Of a stretch of DNA of 54,660 nucleotides, positions 33,079 through 41,537 are shown in pieces; position 1 is the first letter of the stretch, and each line of letters starts with the position of its first letter. The translations under genes were made by a program, and so were the position numbers. Under the pieces are notes generated by a model, which worked only from the letters and a program-made list of their open reading frames with translations, was not told where the DNA came from and made no database searches. The stretch covers positions 1 through 54,660 of the forward strand of contig JADHVR010000015.1 in NCBI GenBank assembly GCA_016783885.1. The letters are read 5' to 3'. The stretch is from Bacteroidales bacterium (GTDB taxonomy: Bacteria > Bacteroidota > Bacteroidia > Bacteroidales > JAADJA01).

Positions 33079-34134
33079 TCAAATAACTAACATAGCATCA
33101 CCATAAGTAAAGAATTTATACTTTTTCTTAATGGCTTCTCTGTAAGCTTTCATTAAAAAGTCAAAATCTGTATAAGCAGCCACCGCCATCATTGCTGATG
33201 ATATGGGTAAATGAAAATTAGTGATCAGGGCATCAGCAACAGTGCACTTCTGAGGAGGGAAGATAAATTTATTTGTCCAGCCACTATATGGTTTTATCTT
33301 TCCTGTTATTGTAACGGCTGTTTCAATTGCCTTCATTGAGGTAGTGCCTATTGCACAAACTTTCTTCTTTCTTTCTTTAGCCTTATTAATTATCTCTGCC
33401 TGGCTTTCAATAATGATCATCTCTTCAGAGTCCATTTTATGTTTGGAAAGGTCTTCCACCTCAATGTTTCTAAAATTACCCATTCCGGGATGAAGTGTAA
33501 TTTCGGCAAAATAGACTCCTAATAATTCCAAACGCTTCATCAATTCCCTGCTGAAATGAAAACCGGCAGTCGGAGCTGCTATAGCTCCTTCATGCTTGGC
33601 ATAAATTGTTTGATAGCGATCCTCATCTTCAGGCATTACATCTCTTTTATGAATTTTTGGTAATGGAGTTTCTCCAAGTCGCTGTAATATTTCTTTGAAT
33701 TCTTCGTAAGGTCCGTCATGCAAGAACCTCAACGTCCTGCCCCTTGATGTTGTATTGTCGATCACTTCAGCAACAAGCTCACCTCCTTCACCAAAATATA
33801 ACTTATTGCCTATCCTTATTTTCCTTGCCGGATCAACCATAACATCCCACAGTAAACTATCCCTGTTCAGTTCTCTTAACAGAAAAACTTCGATCCTGGC
33901 TCCGGTCTTTTCTTTTTCTCCGAACAAACGGGCAGGAAAAACTTTAGTGTTATTGATAACAAAAACATCCCCTTCATTAAAATAGGATAATATATCTTTG
34001 AATGTTTTGTGTTCAATGGTTTGAGTATCCCTGTGTAAAACCATCATTCTTGATTCATCCCGGTTTTCAGGCGGGAACTGAGCAATCAATTCTTCGGGCA
34101 GATAATATTTGAATTGAGATAATTTCATAATCAT
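33079..34134 (-). CDS. queA: S-adenosylmethionine:tRNA ribosyltransferase-isomerase
   Basis: This 351-residue enzyme makes epoxyqueuosine from preQ1-tRNA in queuosine biosynthesis. [20 protein letters not shown] at residue 3 is the canonical N-terminus, so translation may start two codons later than the first [38 protein letters not shown] and [18 protein letters not shown] are diagnostic. Its length is that of the family. It lies between truB and ispD on the same strand, with 113 bases separating it from truB, so it may have its own promoter. Confidence 0.96.
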   Translation of the reverse strand: MIMKLSQFKYYLPEELIAQFPPENRDESRMMVLHRDTQTIEHKTFKDILSYFNEGDVFVINNTKVFPARLFGEKEKTGARIEVFLLRELNRDSLLWDVMVDPARKIRIGNKLYFGEGGELVAEVIDNTTSRGRTLRFLHDGPYEEFKEILQRLGETPLPKIHKRDVMPEDEDRYQTIYAKHEGAIAAPTAGFHFSRELMKRLELLGVYFAEITLHPGMGNFRNIEVEDLSKHKMDSEEMIIIESQAEIINKAKERKKKVCAIGTTSMKAIETAVTITGKIKPYSGWTNKFIFPPQKCTVADALITNFHLPISSAMMAVAAYTDFDFLMKAYREAIKKKYKFFTYGDAMLVI

Positions 34135-34247
34135 TAACTCATTAATAAATTATACCTTAATAAAAAAGGGGTGCAAAGGTACTATAAAATTAACGCAAAG
34201 TCAATATTTTAAGTATAAATTTTTTAATACTTTATAGCATATAAAAT

Positions 34248-34955
34248 TCATTTGTTCAAAATTATTTCAAAATCCTCAATAGTAATTGCCTTGCTGAGAT
34301 CATAGTCGCCAATTTTTATCCTGGTAAGTGATGTTAAATATGATCCGGATCCTAAAGCTTTTCCAAAATCTCTTGCCAGCGAGCGTATATAGGTTCCTTT
34401 ACTGCAAACCACTCTGAAATGAACTTCCGGTATTTGGATTTCTGTTAGCTCAAATTCCTGGATGGTGATTTTTTTTGGAGGAAGTTTTACATCTTCATTA
34501 TTTCTGGCAAATTTGTATGCCCTTTTACCCTCAATATTTACAGCAGAGTAAAGAGGAGGTACCTGGTTGAAAGTCCCTATAAAATCTTTTGCTGTTTTAA
34601 GCAGCAATTCTTCATTAACATGGCTGATATCAAACTCCTTGTCAGTTTTCGTTTCTCTGTCGTAAGAAGGCGTAGTAGCACCAATAAAAAAAACGCCGGT
34701 ATATTCTTTATCCAAACCCTGGAATTCCTGAATACGTTTTGTGAATTTACCGGTACAGAGGATAAGTAATCCTGTTGCCAGTGGATCGAGCGTGCCGGCA
34801 TGCCCTACTTTAATTTTTCTTATTCCGGTATATCTTGAAATTAAATTGCGAATTTTATTTACAACGTCAAAAGAAGTCCATTGTAATGGCTTATCGATAA
34901 AAAGAATTTCACCCTTTTGAAAATCGAAATTTTTCCGTCCGTTTTGTACAATCAT
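34248..34955 (-). CDS. truB: tRNA pseudouridine(55) synthase
   Basis: This 235-residue enzyme makes pseudouridine 55 in the T loop of tRNAs. KVGHAGTLDPLATGLLILCTG carries the catalytic aspartate, DKEYTGVFFIGATTPSYDRE follows, and SKGTYIRSLARDFGKALG is the second signature. It lacks the C-terminal PUA domain found in enterobacterial TruB, as is common in Bacteroidota. It begins 9 bp after uppP. Confidence 0.95.
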   Translation of the reverse strand: MIVQNGRKNFDFQKGEILFIDKPLQWTSFDVVNKIRNLISRYTGIRKIKVGHAGTLDPLATGLLILCTGKFTKRIQEFQGLDKEYTGVFFIGATTPSYDRETKTDKEFDISHVNEELLLKTAKDFIGTFNQVPPLYSAVNIEGKRAYKFARNNEDVKLPPKKITIQEFELTEIQIPEVHFRVVCSKGTYIRSLARDFGKALGSGSYLTSLTRIKIGDYDLSKAITIEDFEIILNK

Positions 34956-34964
34956 CTATTAAAA

Positions 34965-35756
34965 TTAGAAAAATAATTGATAGGAAATTGCCAACAGACC
35001 TACTATTAGACAATATATGGCAAAATAGATCAGTTTACTCCTTTTAACAATACCAATCATCCATTTACACGCAAGCAATCCTGAAATAAATGCTGCAATG
35101 AATCCGATTATCAGGGCGCTTACACCCACCCCCGATTCATTTGTAAATTTACCGTCTAACAAATCTTTTAAATTTGCGCCTATAATCGGAACCAACACCA
35201 TCAGAAAAGAAAACTTTGCTATGCCGTCCTTTTTGTTTTTTAGTAATAATCCTGTAGATATTGTTGCTCCCGACCTTGAAATGCCGGGCAAAACGGCAAA
35301 CGCCTGCGCAATACCGATGATAAAAGAATCTGCATAAGATATTTTTTTATCTCTTTGTTTAGCATAGTATGAGAATGTGAGTAACAATGCCGTTATAATT
35401 AACATCGAGCCTACTAACAATAAATTCCCTGTAAAAAACGATTCTATCTCTTCGGCAAAAGTAAAACCGAGGATAATAACCGGTATCATTGAAACTACAA
35501 GTTTTGTAATGTATTTGGTTTCGTTGTTCCATTTGAATTCAAACAAACCTTTTAAAAGTTGTACAATATCTTTCCGGAAAACAACAACAGTGCTCATAAC
35601 TGTTGCTCCATGCACCACAACAGTATAAACAAGACTTTTTTCGGCATTGACACCAAGAATGACTTTGCCAATTTCCAAATGACCGCTGCTGCTAACCGGT
35701 AAAAATTCTGTCAACCCTTGTATTATTCCGAGAATTAATGCTTCTAACCAACCCAT
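34965..35756 (-). CDS. uppP: Undecaprenyl-diphosphatase
   Basis: This 263-residue integral membrane enzyme of the BacA/UppP family recycles undecaprenyl diphosphate to the monophosphate for peptidoglycan and O-antigen synthesis. ALILGIIQGLTEFLPVSSSG carries the conserved glutamate and serine, and AVLPGISRSGATIS carries the conserved arginine. About eight transmembrane helices are visible. It sits in the ftsX cluster 9 bp before truB, and 74 bp after the DUF3098 gene. Confidence 0.95.
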   Translation of the reverse strand: MGWLEALILGIIQGLTEFLPVSSSGHLEIGKVILGVNAEKSLVYTVVVHGATVMSTVVVFRKDIVQLLKGLFEFKWNNETKYITKLVVSMIPVIILGFTFAEEIESFFTGNLLLVGSMLIITALLLTFSYYAKQRDKKISYADSFIIGIAQAFAVLPGISRSGATISTGLLLKNKKDGIAKFSFLMVLVPIIGANLKDLLDGKFTNESGVGVSALIIGFIAAFISGLLACKWMIGIVKRSKLIYFAIYCLIVGLLAISYQLFF

Positions 35757-35830
35757 TGTGAAATGTTAAATTTTGAATAATGTTGGAAATATGGAAGGAA
35801 CCAAAATAATTCAGCATTTAAAATTAATTA

Positions 35831-36118
35831 TTAATCCTTTGGTTTTTTCATGATGGCAAATATTTCCACTACATATCCTGCAAGGACAAGGACAGGAGCG
35901 AGAGTAAGCCTCCTGAAATCGAAGATTTTATCGCTGAATACATTGGGATCGTCGGAACCCCCGCCAATCATAAGCAAAAATCCAACAATAATTAAAACAA
36001 GCCCGATAAGGAGGAGTTTATAATTTTCTTTACCAAATGCAAATTCCGATAATCCGGAAGCAGATGTTTTTTGCTTATCTGTAATTCCGGAAGGTTTTTT
36101 TACTTCCTTTTTTTTCAT
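35831..36118 (-). CDS. DUF3098 family small membrane protein
   Basis: This 95-residue protein has a polar N-terminus (about 1-33) and two transmembrane helices (LLLIGLVLIIVGFLLMIGG and LAPVLVLAGYVVEIFAIM) joined by a short DDPNVFSDKIFDFRRL loop. That layout and its place between ftsX and uppP identify the DUF3098 family of Bacteroidota. Its function is unknown; the constant link to ftsX suggests a role in the cell envelope or division, which is inference. Confidence 0.85.
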   Translation of the reverse strand: MKKKEVKKPSGITDKQKTSASGLSEFAFGKENYKLLLIGLVLIIVGFLLMIGGGSDDPNVFSDKIFDFRRLTLAPVLVLAGYVVEIFAIMKKPKD

Positions 36119-36268
36119 CTGTTTAAAATTAAATTGAATAAATCCGTTGCAAATTTAGTATTTTGTTTTATTAAACCCGTAGAAATTAGCTTTGCGAAAT
36201 ATTTTATTTTTAAAATAATGATAATCTGTATAATATTTTATTTTTTTATAAATCTGTTTTCAACGGGT

Positions 36269-37147
36269 TTAATAGAAAAGATAATCGGTTTTTATCCTGA
36301 TATACTTACGTACCGCAAAATAGTTTGAAAGCCATGAGATAATAATTCCCAGGAATATTACGATGCCAAACAAGGAAAGGAACAGGTCAATATCCTGAAG
36401 ATTGACAAGTTCAGGCAATTCACGTTGAGAAACATAAACTATCCCTACTAACAGCAGGATTGCGATGAAAGAACCAATAATACCCTGTAACACGCCTTTC
36501 AGGATAAAAGGTTTGCTAATAAACCGGCGAGTTGCCCCAACCAATTGCATGCTTCTGATGATAAACCGTTTGGAATAAACCGATAACCTGATTGTATTGT
36601 TAATGAGTGCAATGGCAATGATTAAAAGCAATGCACTGAATCCTAAAATAATGATCCCTATTTTCCTGACGTTTTTATTTACCACATTCACTAAGGACTC
36701 CTGGTAAAAAACTTCTTTAACATTTTCATCGGCTAAGATTTTATCCTTTATTACCGACAAACTATCGTTATTGGCATACGCCGCCTTAAACCTTACTTCG
36801 ATTGTGGGCAATAATGGATTATATCCTAAAAAACTTGTAAAATCTTCTCCTAACTCTTCCGTAAATTCTTTAGCAGCTTGTTCTTTGGTAATGTATTCAG
36901 TGGATTTAATATAATCGGTTGCATCCAGTGTTTTTTGCAGTTTAATGATCCCTGCCTCCTTCACATTTTCTTTCATGATAATGGAAAACCCGATATTTTC
37001 CTTTACGTAATCAGACAGCTTTTTTGCGTGAAAGATAATCAATCCCAGAACTCCGAGCATAAAAAGAACTAATGAAATACTGACCACCGTTGTAATGTAT
37101 GAACTCTGGAGCCGGCGCCTGGTATATTTATCTTCTTGTTGTGCCAT
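36269..37147 (-). CDS. ftsX: Cell-division ABC-type permease subunit FtsX
   Basis: This 292-residue inner-membrane protein pairs with the ATPase FtsE to regulate septal peptidoglycan hydrolases. It has one N-terminal membrane helix (about 17-40), a periplasmic domain (about 45-165) with EYITKEQAAKEFTEELGEDF, and three more helices near 170-285. The RSMQLVGATRRFISKPFILK stretch is the FtsX hallmark. ftsE is not adjacent, which is usual in Bacteroidota. It heads the cluster leading to ispD. Confidence 0.93.
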   Translation of the reverse strand: MAQQEDKYTRRRLQSSYITTVVSISLVLFMLGVLGLIIFHAKKLSDYVKENIGFSIIMKENVKEAGIIKLQKTLDATDYIKSTEYITKEQAAKEFTEELGEDFTSFLGYNPLLPTIEVRFKAAYANNDSLSVIKDKILADENVKEVFYQESLVNVVNKNVRKIGIIILGFSALLLIIAIALINNTIRLSVYSKRFIIRSMQLVGATRRFISKPFILKGVLQGIIGSFIAILLLVGIVYVSQRELPELVNLQDIDLFLSLFGIVIFLGIIISWLSNYFAVRKYIRIKTDYLFY

Positions 37148-37357
37148 AATGTTAGCGATTTTTATATTGACTATTTACTATCTAAATATTGATGTTGAAT
37201 AAATTGTCAATCGCGAATTCCGAAGTTTAACTGGAATATTAAATATTTGTCTTATCGCGACAGGTCGCTAAATTAGTAATTTTTAGATTTTACAGAAGGC
37301 AGATTTGTTAAATAATATAAAATACCCGAAATTTGCAGGATTGAATGGAAATATCTG

Positions 37358-37804
37358 ATGAACGATTTTTTAGAAAGAATAAGGATAATTAAGTTCGAAT
37401 TTGCCGACAAAAAAATGGCGGATATTTCATTTACGATACGATATAAGGTGTTTGTTGAAGAGCAACATGTTGACCCGGAATTGGAATATGATGAATTTGA
37501 GGATACCAGTAATCATTATTTGCTGTACTATGAAGGAAAACCTGTTGCTACATCACGCTGGCGTGAAACCGATAAGGGAATTAAGTTAGAACGCTTCGCT
37601 ATGTTAAAAGAATACCGGAATAAAGGAATTGGTTCAGAGCTTTTAAAGGAAGTTATGAAAAATGTTATCCCATTGAAAAAACGTATTTATTTACATTCAC
37701 AACTTAACGCATTGTCTTATTATGAACGATTTGGATTTGTGACGAAAGGAGATATTTTCATCGAGGCGGATATTGAGCATTATTTGATGGAGTATGAAGG
37801 GTGA
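37358..37804 (+). CDS. GNAT family N-acetyltransferase (YjcF-like)
   Basis: This 148-residue protein has the acetyl-CoA binding motif EYRNKGIGSELLKEV (about 84-98) and the following IYLHSQLNALSYYERFGFV segment of GNAT folds. Its N-terminus IRYKVFVEEQHVDPELEYDE resembles the YjcF/ElaA-like group. The substrate is unknown. It is transcribed alone between ftsX and the PHP gene. Confidence 0.88.
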   Translation: MNDFLERIRIIKFEFADKKMADISFTIRYKVFVEEQHVDPELEYDEFEDTSNHYLLYYEGKPVATSRWRETDKGIKLERFAMLKEYRNKGIGSELLKEVMKNVIPLKKRIYLHSQLNALSYYERFGFVTKGDIFIEADIEHYLMEYEG

Positions 37805-37839
37805 AAATATGAAAATGTGTTAATGTGTTTAAGTTATAG

Positions 37840-37903
37840 GTCATTAGTCATTGAGTCATTAGTAGTCATTCATAGTCATTAGCTTCGCTGTCATTAAGTC
37901 ATT
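37840..37903. repeat. Degenerate GTCATT repeat tract
   Basis: Seven copies of GTCATT occur within 64 bases, mostly as AGTCATTAGT-like units. It occupies the whole gap between the convergent GNAT and PHP genes. It looks like slippage-derived spacer. Confidence 0.6.
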
Positions 37904-37906
37904 CAA

Positions 37907-38752
37907 TTAAATATTTTGTTTTTCCCAGCCATCTTTGCTAAAACAGAGTAATTCATTAAATCCAATATCCTTCAAAAGAGAAATCGTTTCATCGAAATAG
38001 CTGTTTAGCTCATCGGGTTTGTGGGCATCGGAACTTAATGTAACCGGGATTTTTAAATGCAATATTTGCTCTAAAATTTGTAAGCCCGGAAATAGCGAAT
38101 CCGACCTTTTTTTATAAATACCCCTGGTATTCACCTCCACTACGCAGTTAGTTTCGCCGGCAATGTATTTCAATGTTTTCCATACTAAATCCTGATACCA
38201 TTTTTCATCCTCCGAAAAATATCTGTCTTTATTATGCATTTTGATTTTATCTATGTGGGCAATAATGTCAGGCTTTTGTGTAACAATCATTTCCTGAAGC
38301 TGATGATAGTATGTTTCAACTCCTTTCCTTATGTTACCGTTAAAAAGTTTCATCAAACCGTTTTCATAAGTTTCCTGCCGTGGTCCGTCGATAAACCAAA
38401 GTCCTTGTTTTTCTTTATTTCTTACAAGGTGAACTCCGCCAATAGTATAATCGAGGTTTCCTTTCCTGACAAATTCTTCAAAGTCTTTTGTAATACCCGG
38501 AATGTAATCTATTTCGAGTGAGAGAAAAATATTGATCTTTTCACTGTATTTATCTTTTAAAACCCGGATTGTTGAAATGTATTCATCAAATCTTTCCTCT
38601 TTAAGCGAAAAGTTATTTTCAAAAGGTACTGCTGCATGGCTTGAGAAACCAAGAGTGTGAAATCCTAATTCGATAGCTTTAAGTATATATTCCTCTGGTT
38701 CGGCTTTGCCATCGCAAAAGTTTGAATGAGTATGGAGATTAAATAAATTCAC
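37907..38752 (-). CDS. Histidinol-phosphatase-like PHP-domain protein
   Basis: This 281-residue protein has the PHP metal centre. LHTHSNFCDGKAEPEEYILK carries the first HxH and aspartate, GFSSHAAVP the next histidine, SLEIDYIPG a glutamate, GGVHLV and AHIDKIK further histidines, and SSDAHKPDEL the closing D-x-H. The layout is that of the HisK/HisJ group that removes phosphate from histidinol phosphate in histidine synthesis. No other his genes are near, so a nucleotide or other phosphate ester remains possible. Confidence 0.85.
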   Translation of the reverse strand: MNLFNLHTHSNFCDGKAEPEEYILKAIELGFHTLGFSSHAAVPFENNFSLKEERFDEYISTIRVLKDKYSEKINIFLSLEIDYIPGITKDFEEFVRKGNLDYTIGGVHLVRNKEKQGLWFIDGPRQETYENGLMKLFNGNIRKGVETYYHQLQEMIVTQKPDIIAHIDKIKMHNKDRYFSEDEKWYQDLVWKTLKYIAGETNCVVEVNTRGIYKKRSDSLFPGLQILEQILHLKIPVTLSSDAHKPDELNSYFDETISLLKDIGFNELLCFSKDGWEKQNI

Positions 38753-38767
38753 CTATTTTTTTTCTCT

Positions 38768-40045
38768 TTAAAATTCTTCCTTCACCTCAACTACTTTATA
38801 AACCTTATCACCACGCCTTACTAATTCTTTCACGGGAATAGAACAAGAATCACCTTTAATTGTCTTTTCCACATTTTTTAATTCCACCCTAATTTCAGGA
38901 ATAAAATCTTCGTAAACTCCTGTGGTGGGTCCAATTATCCTGAATTCATCGCCTACATTCATATCATGGGTTTCTATCTTTATCTCAGCAACTTTTATCT
39001 TCGTAAAGAAATTTGTAACTTTCCCCACATAAATTTTTCTTTTTGTTGCTTGCGAGCCATACCTTTCAGTCCATTCACCTAATTTCTTTCCCATATAATA
39101 CCCATCCCAGAAACCACGATTGTAAACAGTGCTCAACTCATTATTCCACTTTTTAATATTTTCAGGTGTGTAATTCCCTTCAAAATATGCGTTGACTGCC
39201 TCACGGTACACATTTGTAACAGTTCTAACATAATCCGCCGACCTGCCTCTTCCTTCAATTTTCAGAACTCTTACACCGGCTTTAAGTATCTTATCTAAAA
39301 AGTCAATTGTTTTCAGGTCTTTGGGCGACATGATGTATTTGTTGTCGATTTCCAGTTCAATACCGTCGTCATCTGTAACTTTATATGGTCTGCGGCACTG
39401 TTGCAGACAAGCTCCCCGGTTTGCTGACGAGTTCAGGTTGTCGAGGCTCAAATAGCACTTCCCAGAAATTGCCATGCACAAAGCCCCTTGAATAAAAACT
39501 TCAATCTGAACCAAATTGCCTGATGGACCTTTTATCTGTTGTTCCTCAATGGCTCTAATAATGGCAGCTACCTGTTTCAGGCTTAACTCGCGTGCTGTAA
39601 CCATCACATCGGCATATTGAGAATAGTATTTTACTGCTTCTATGTTTGTAACATTGGTTTGGGTTGACATGTGTACTTCCATTCCCACTTTGCATGCATA
39701 TTGGATTACCGACATGTCGGTAGCTATAATAGCTGAAATATCATTCTTTTTAGCAGCATTAATCAGCGCTTTCATTTCACCCAGTTCATTATCAAAGATA
39801 ACTGTATTCAGAGCAAGGTAAGAACGTATATGGTGTTTATTACATATTTCAGTAATTTTTTTTAAATCTTCTAATGTAAAGTTCTGACTGGATTTTGAAC
39901 GCATATTCAGGTGCCCAATCCCAAAATAAACCGAATTGGCGCCTCCCTGTATCGCAGCTATTAAGGATTCGAATGAACCCACCGGAGCCATTATTTCAAC
40001 ATCCTTTGCCGTCATTTGTAATTGGTCATTCGTAATTTTAGTCAT
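38768..40045 (-). CDS. Peptidase U32-family protein (TrhP/RlhA-like RNA hydroxylation)
   Basis: I start at the second Met, 40045, giving 425 residues; the frame opens at 40087 and another Met lies at 40015, where the conserved part (DVEIMAPVGSFESLIAAIQG) begins. Family members modify RNA by hydroxylation rather than cleaving peptides: TrhP acts on tRNA U34 and RlhA on 23S rRNA. The cysteine cluster AISGKCYLS, NRGACLQQCRRPY (about 190-215) would bind an iron-sulfur centre or metal. VLKIEGRGRSADYV and the C-terminal beta-barrel (about 330-420) are typical. It lies 15 bp upstream of the PHP gene, so the two may be cotranscribed. Confidence 0.85.
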   Translation of the reverse strand: MTKITNDQLQMTAKDVEIMAPVGSFESLIAAIQGGANSVYFGIGHLNMRSKSSQNFTLEDLKKITEICNKHHIRSYLALNTVIFDNELGEMKALINAAKKNDISAIIATDMSVIQYACKVGMEVHMSTQTNVTNIEAVKYYSQYADVMVTARELSLKQVAAIIRAIEEQQIKGPSGNLVQIEVFIQGALCMAISGKCYLSLDNLNSSANRGACLQQCRRPYKVTDDDGIELEIDNKYIMSPKDLKTIDFLDKILKAGVRVLKIEGRGRSADYVRTVTNVYREAVNAYFEGNYTPENIKKWNNELSTVYNRGFWDGYYMGKKLGEWTERYGSQATKRKIYVGKVTNFFTKIKVAEIKIETHDMNVGDEFRIIGPTTGVYEDFIPEIRVELKNVEKTIKGDSCSIPVKELVRRGDKVYKVVEVKEEF

Positions 40046-40107
40046 TTGAGAATAGTTTATTCTAATAAAAATTTTAGTAAATCTCAAAAATAATTACAAA
40101 TGCAAAA

Positions 40108-41370
40108 TTAACATAAATCCAAATTGTATGGGAGTTTGAGTGAAACGGTAGTTTTTTCAATGGTTTGAGTATTTTGTAAAGCAGGATTCACTAAAAACAT
40201 TTCTTCAGTTTGCGGGTATTGCCTGATAAATGTCCTCAAACCTATAAAATCCTCATGCTTAAGTTTCCTTTTATATTTTACCTCAATAGGAATTTGCTTA
40301 TGTACTTTATCGATTATAAAGTCAACTTCATGATTGTTTTTATCCTGCCAGAATTTTATATTTTTACACCCATGTTTTGCCAATTCGCTTAAAACATAAC
40401 TTTCAAACAAAAAACCCGAATCCTGGCGATTATCTATATTTCCGAATTGATTCATAAAAAAATTCCTTACTCCGTTATCGATGAAATAAATTTTAGGGAT
40501 TTTTACCAGTTCTTTGTTTTTATTAGTAAAGTAAGGGCGAACTTCCGAAATAAGAAATGTTTCTTTTAAAATTTCTATATAATTTTTTACCTCGTATTCC
40601 TTTAGCGCGCATACATTTGCAATTTCTTCAAATTTGATCTTTTGTGAATGATTAATTGCCAGTATTTCGATTAATCGTTTTACATTCAAAATTTTATTTA
40701 TATTCAGATATTCCACCAGGTCTTTTTTAACATACAAATCGAAAATACTCTCAAATACTTCAATTTTGGTTTTCTTATTTTCCGATAAAACTACTTCAGG
40801 ATATCCTCCAAAAACCATAAACTCCTGCAACAATGATTGTAATAACGGAATATGAAGTTCGTTGCCTTTAAGTTTATCAACATTTTTTAACTGCTGCAAC
40901 GCGTCATGATTATCTTTGAAAATAATAAACTCTTCAAAATCCAATGGAAACAGATTATGAATGATCTTTCTTCCTGCAAGTGATTCCTGAATTTCATCTT
41001 TTATTTTAACAGAGGAAGAGCCTGTAGCGTAGATTTTAATGTTTTTATGATGATCAAAAACATTTTTAAGAATTTTCGAAAACTCCCGGTATTTTTGAAA
41101 TTCGTCAAGAAATAAATAGAATATCTCTGTTTGGTTCTCTTTGTACCCTATCAATTTAAGAGTATTAACCAGGTTTTCATAAGTCGAAACCTTTTCATAA
41201 TTACTTAGAATATCCAAATCGAGGTAAATTCCATTATTATCGTTAATTAGATTTTGATAAAGTTCATTTAATATTGTTGTCTTTCCTACTTGCCGCGCTC
41301 CAAGGATTATGGATATTTTATTGTTGTTCTTTTCGCTTATTAACGAACCGAATAATTTTCGTTTTTTCAT
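40108..41370 (-). CDS. AAA_14/DUF4143 ATP-binding protein
   Basis: This 420-residue protein has an N-terminal P-loop ATPase with Walker A GARQVGKTT (24-32) and Walker B IFYLFLDEFQ (about 83-92). YATGSSSVKI is sensor 1, and a middle winged helix follows at about 235-275. The C-terminal DUF4143 part carries NHEVDFIIDK and IPIEVKYK, a PD-(D/E)XK-like fold. The family is abundant in Bacteroidota and often variable between strains, suggesting a mobile or defence-related role; its true function is unknown. The gene has its own AT-rich leader and differs from the U32 gene 62 bp downstream. Confidence 0.9.
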   Translation of the reverse strand: MKKRKLFGSLISEKNNNKISIILGARQVGKTTILNELYQNLINDNNGIYLDLDILSNYEKVSTYENLVNTLKLIGYKENQTEIFYLFLDEFQKYREFSKILKNVFDHHKNIKIYATGSSSVKIKDEIQESLAGRKIIHNLFPLDFEEFIIFKDNHDALQQLKNVDKLKGNELHIPLLQSLLQEFMVFGGYPEVVLSENKKTKIEVFESIFDLYVKKDLVEYLNINKILNVKRLIEILAINHSQKIKFEEIANVCALKEYEVKNYIEILKETFLISEVRPYFTNKNKELVKIPKIYFIDNGVRNFFMNQFGNIDNRQDSGFLFESYVLSELAKHGCKNIKFWQDKNNHEVDFIIDKVHKQIPIEVKYKRKLKHEDFIGLRTFIRQYPQTEEMFLVNPALQNTQTIEKTTVSLKLPYNLDLC

Positions 41371-41537
41371 TCTGTAATAGTTAAAATTATATTTTAGTCT
41401 GAACTAAAACAAAAATATTTTTATTTTAGAATAAAACAAAGGTAATATATTTTTTCTTTTTCTATATGACAGGAAAGTCTTAATTTCGTGCTCTTTTTGA
41501 AATAATTCATTAATAAAGACTTATCCTCCGGTAAACA

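Noticed and set aside
37840-37903. A CRISPR-like array in the GTCATT tract.
   Set aside because: Units are only 6-10 bases, irregular and without spacers; no cas genes are present.
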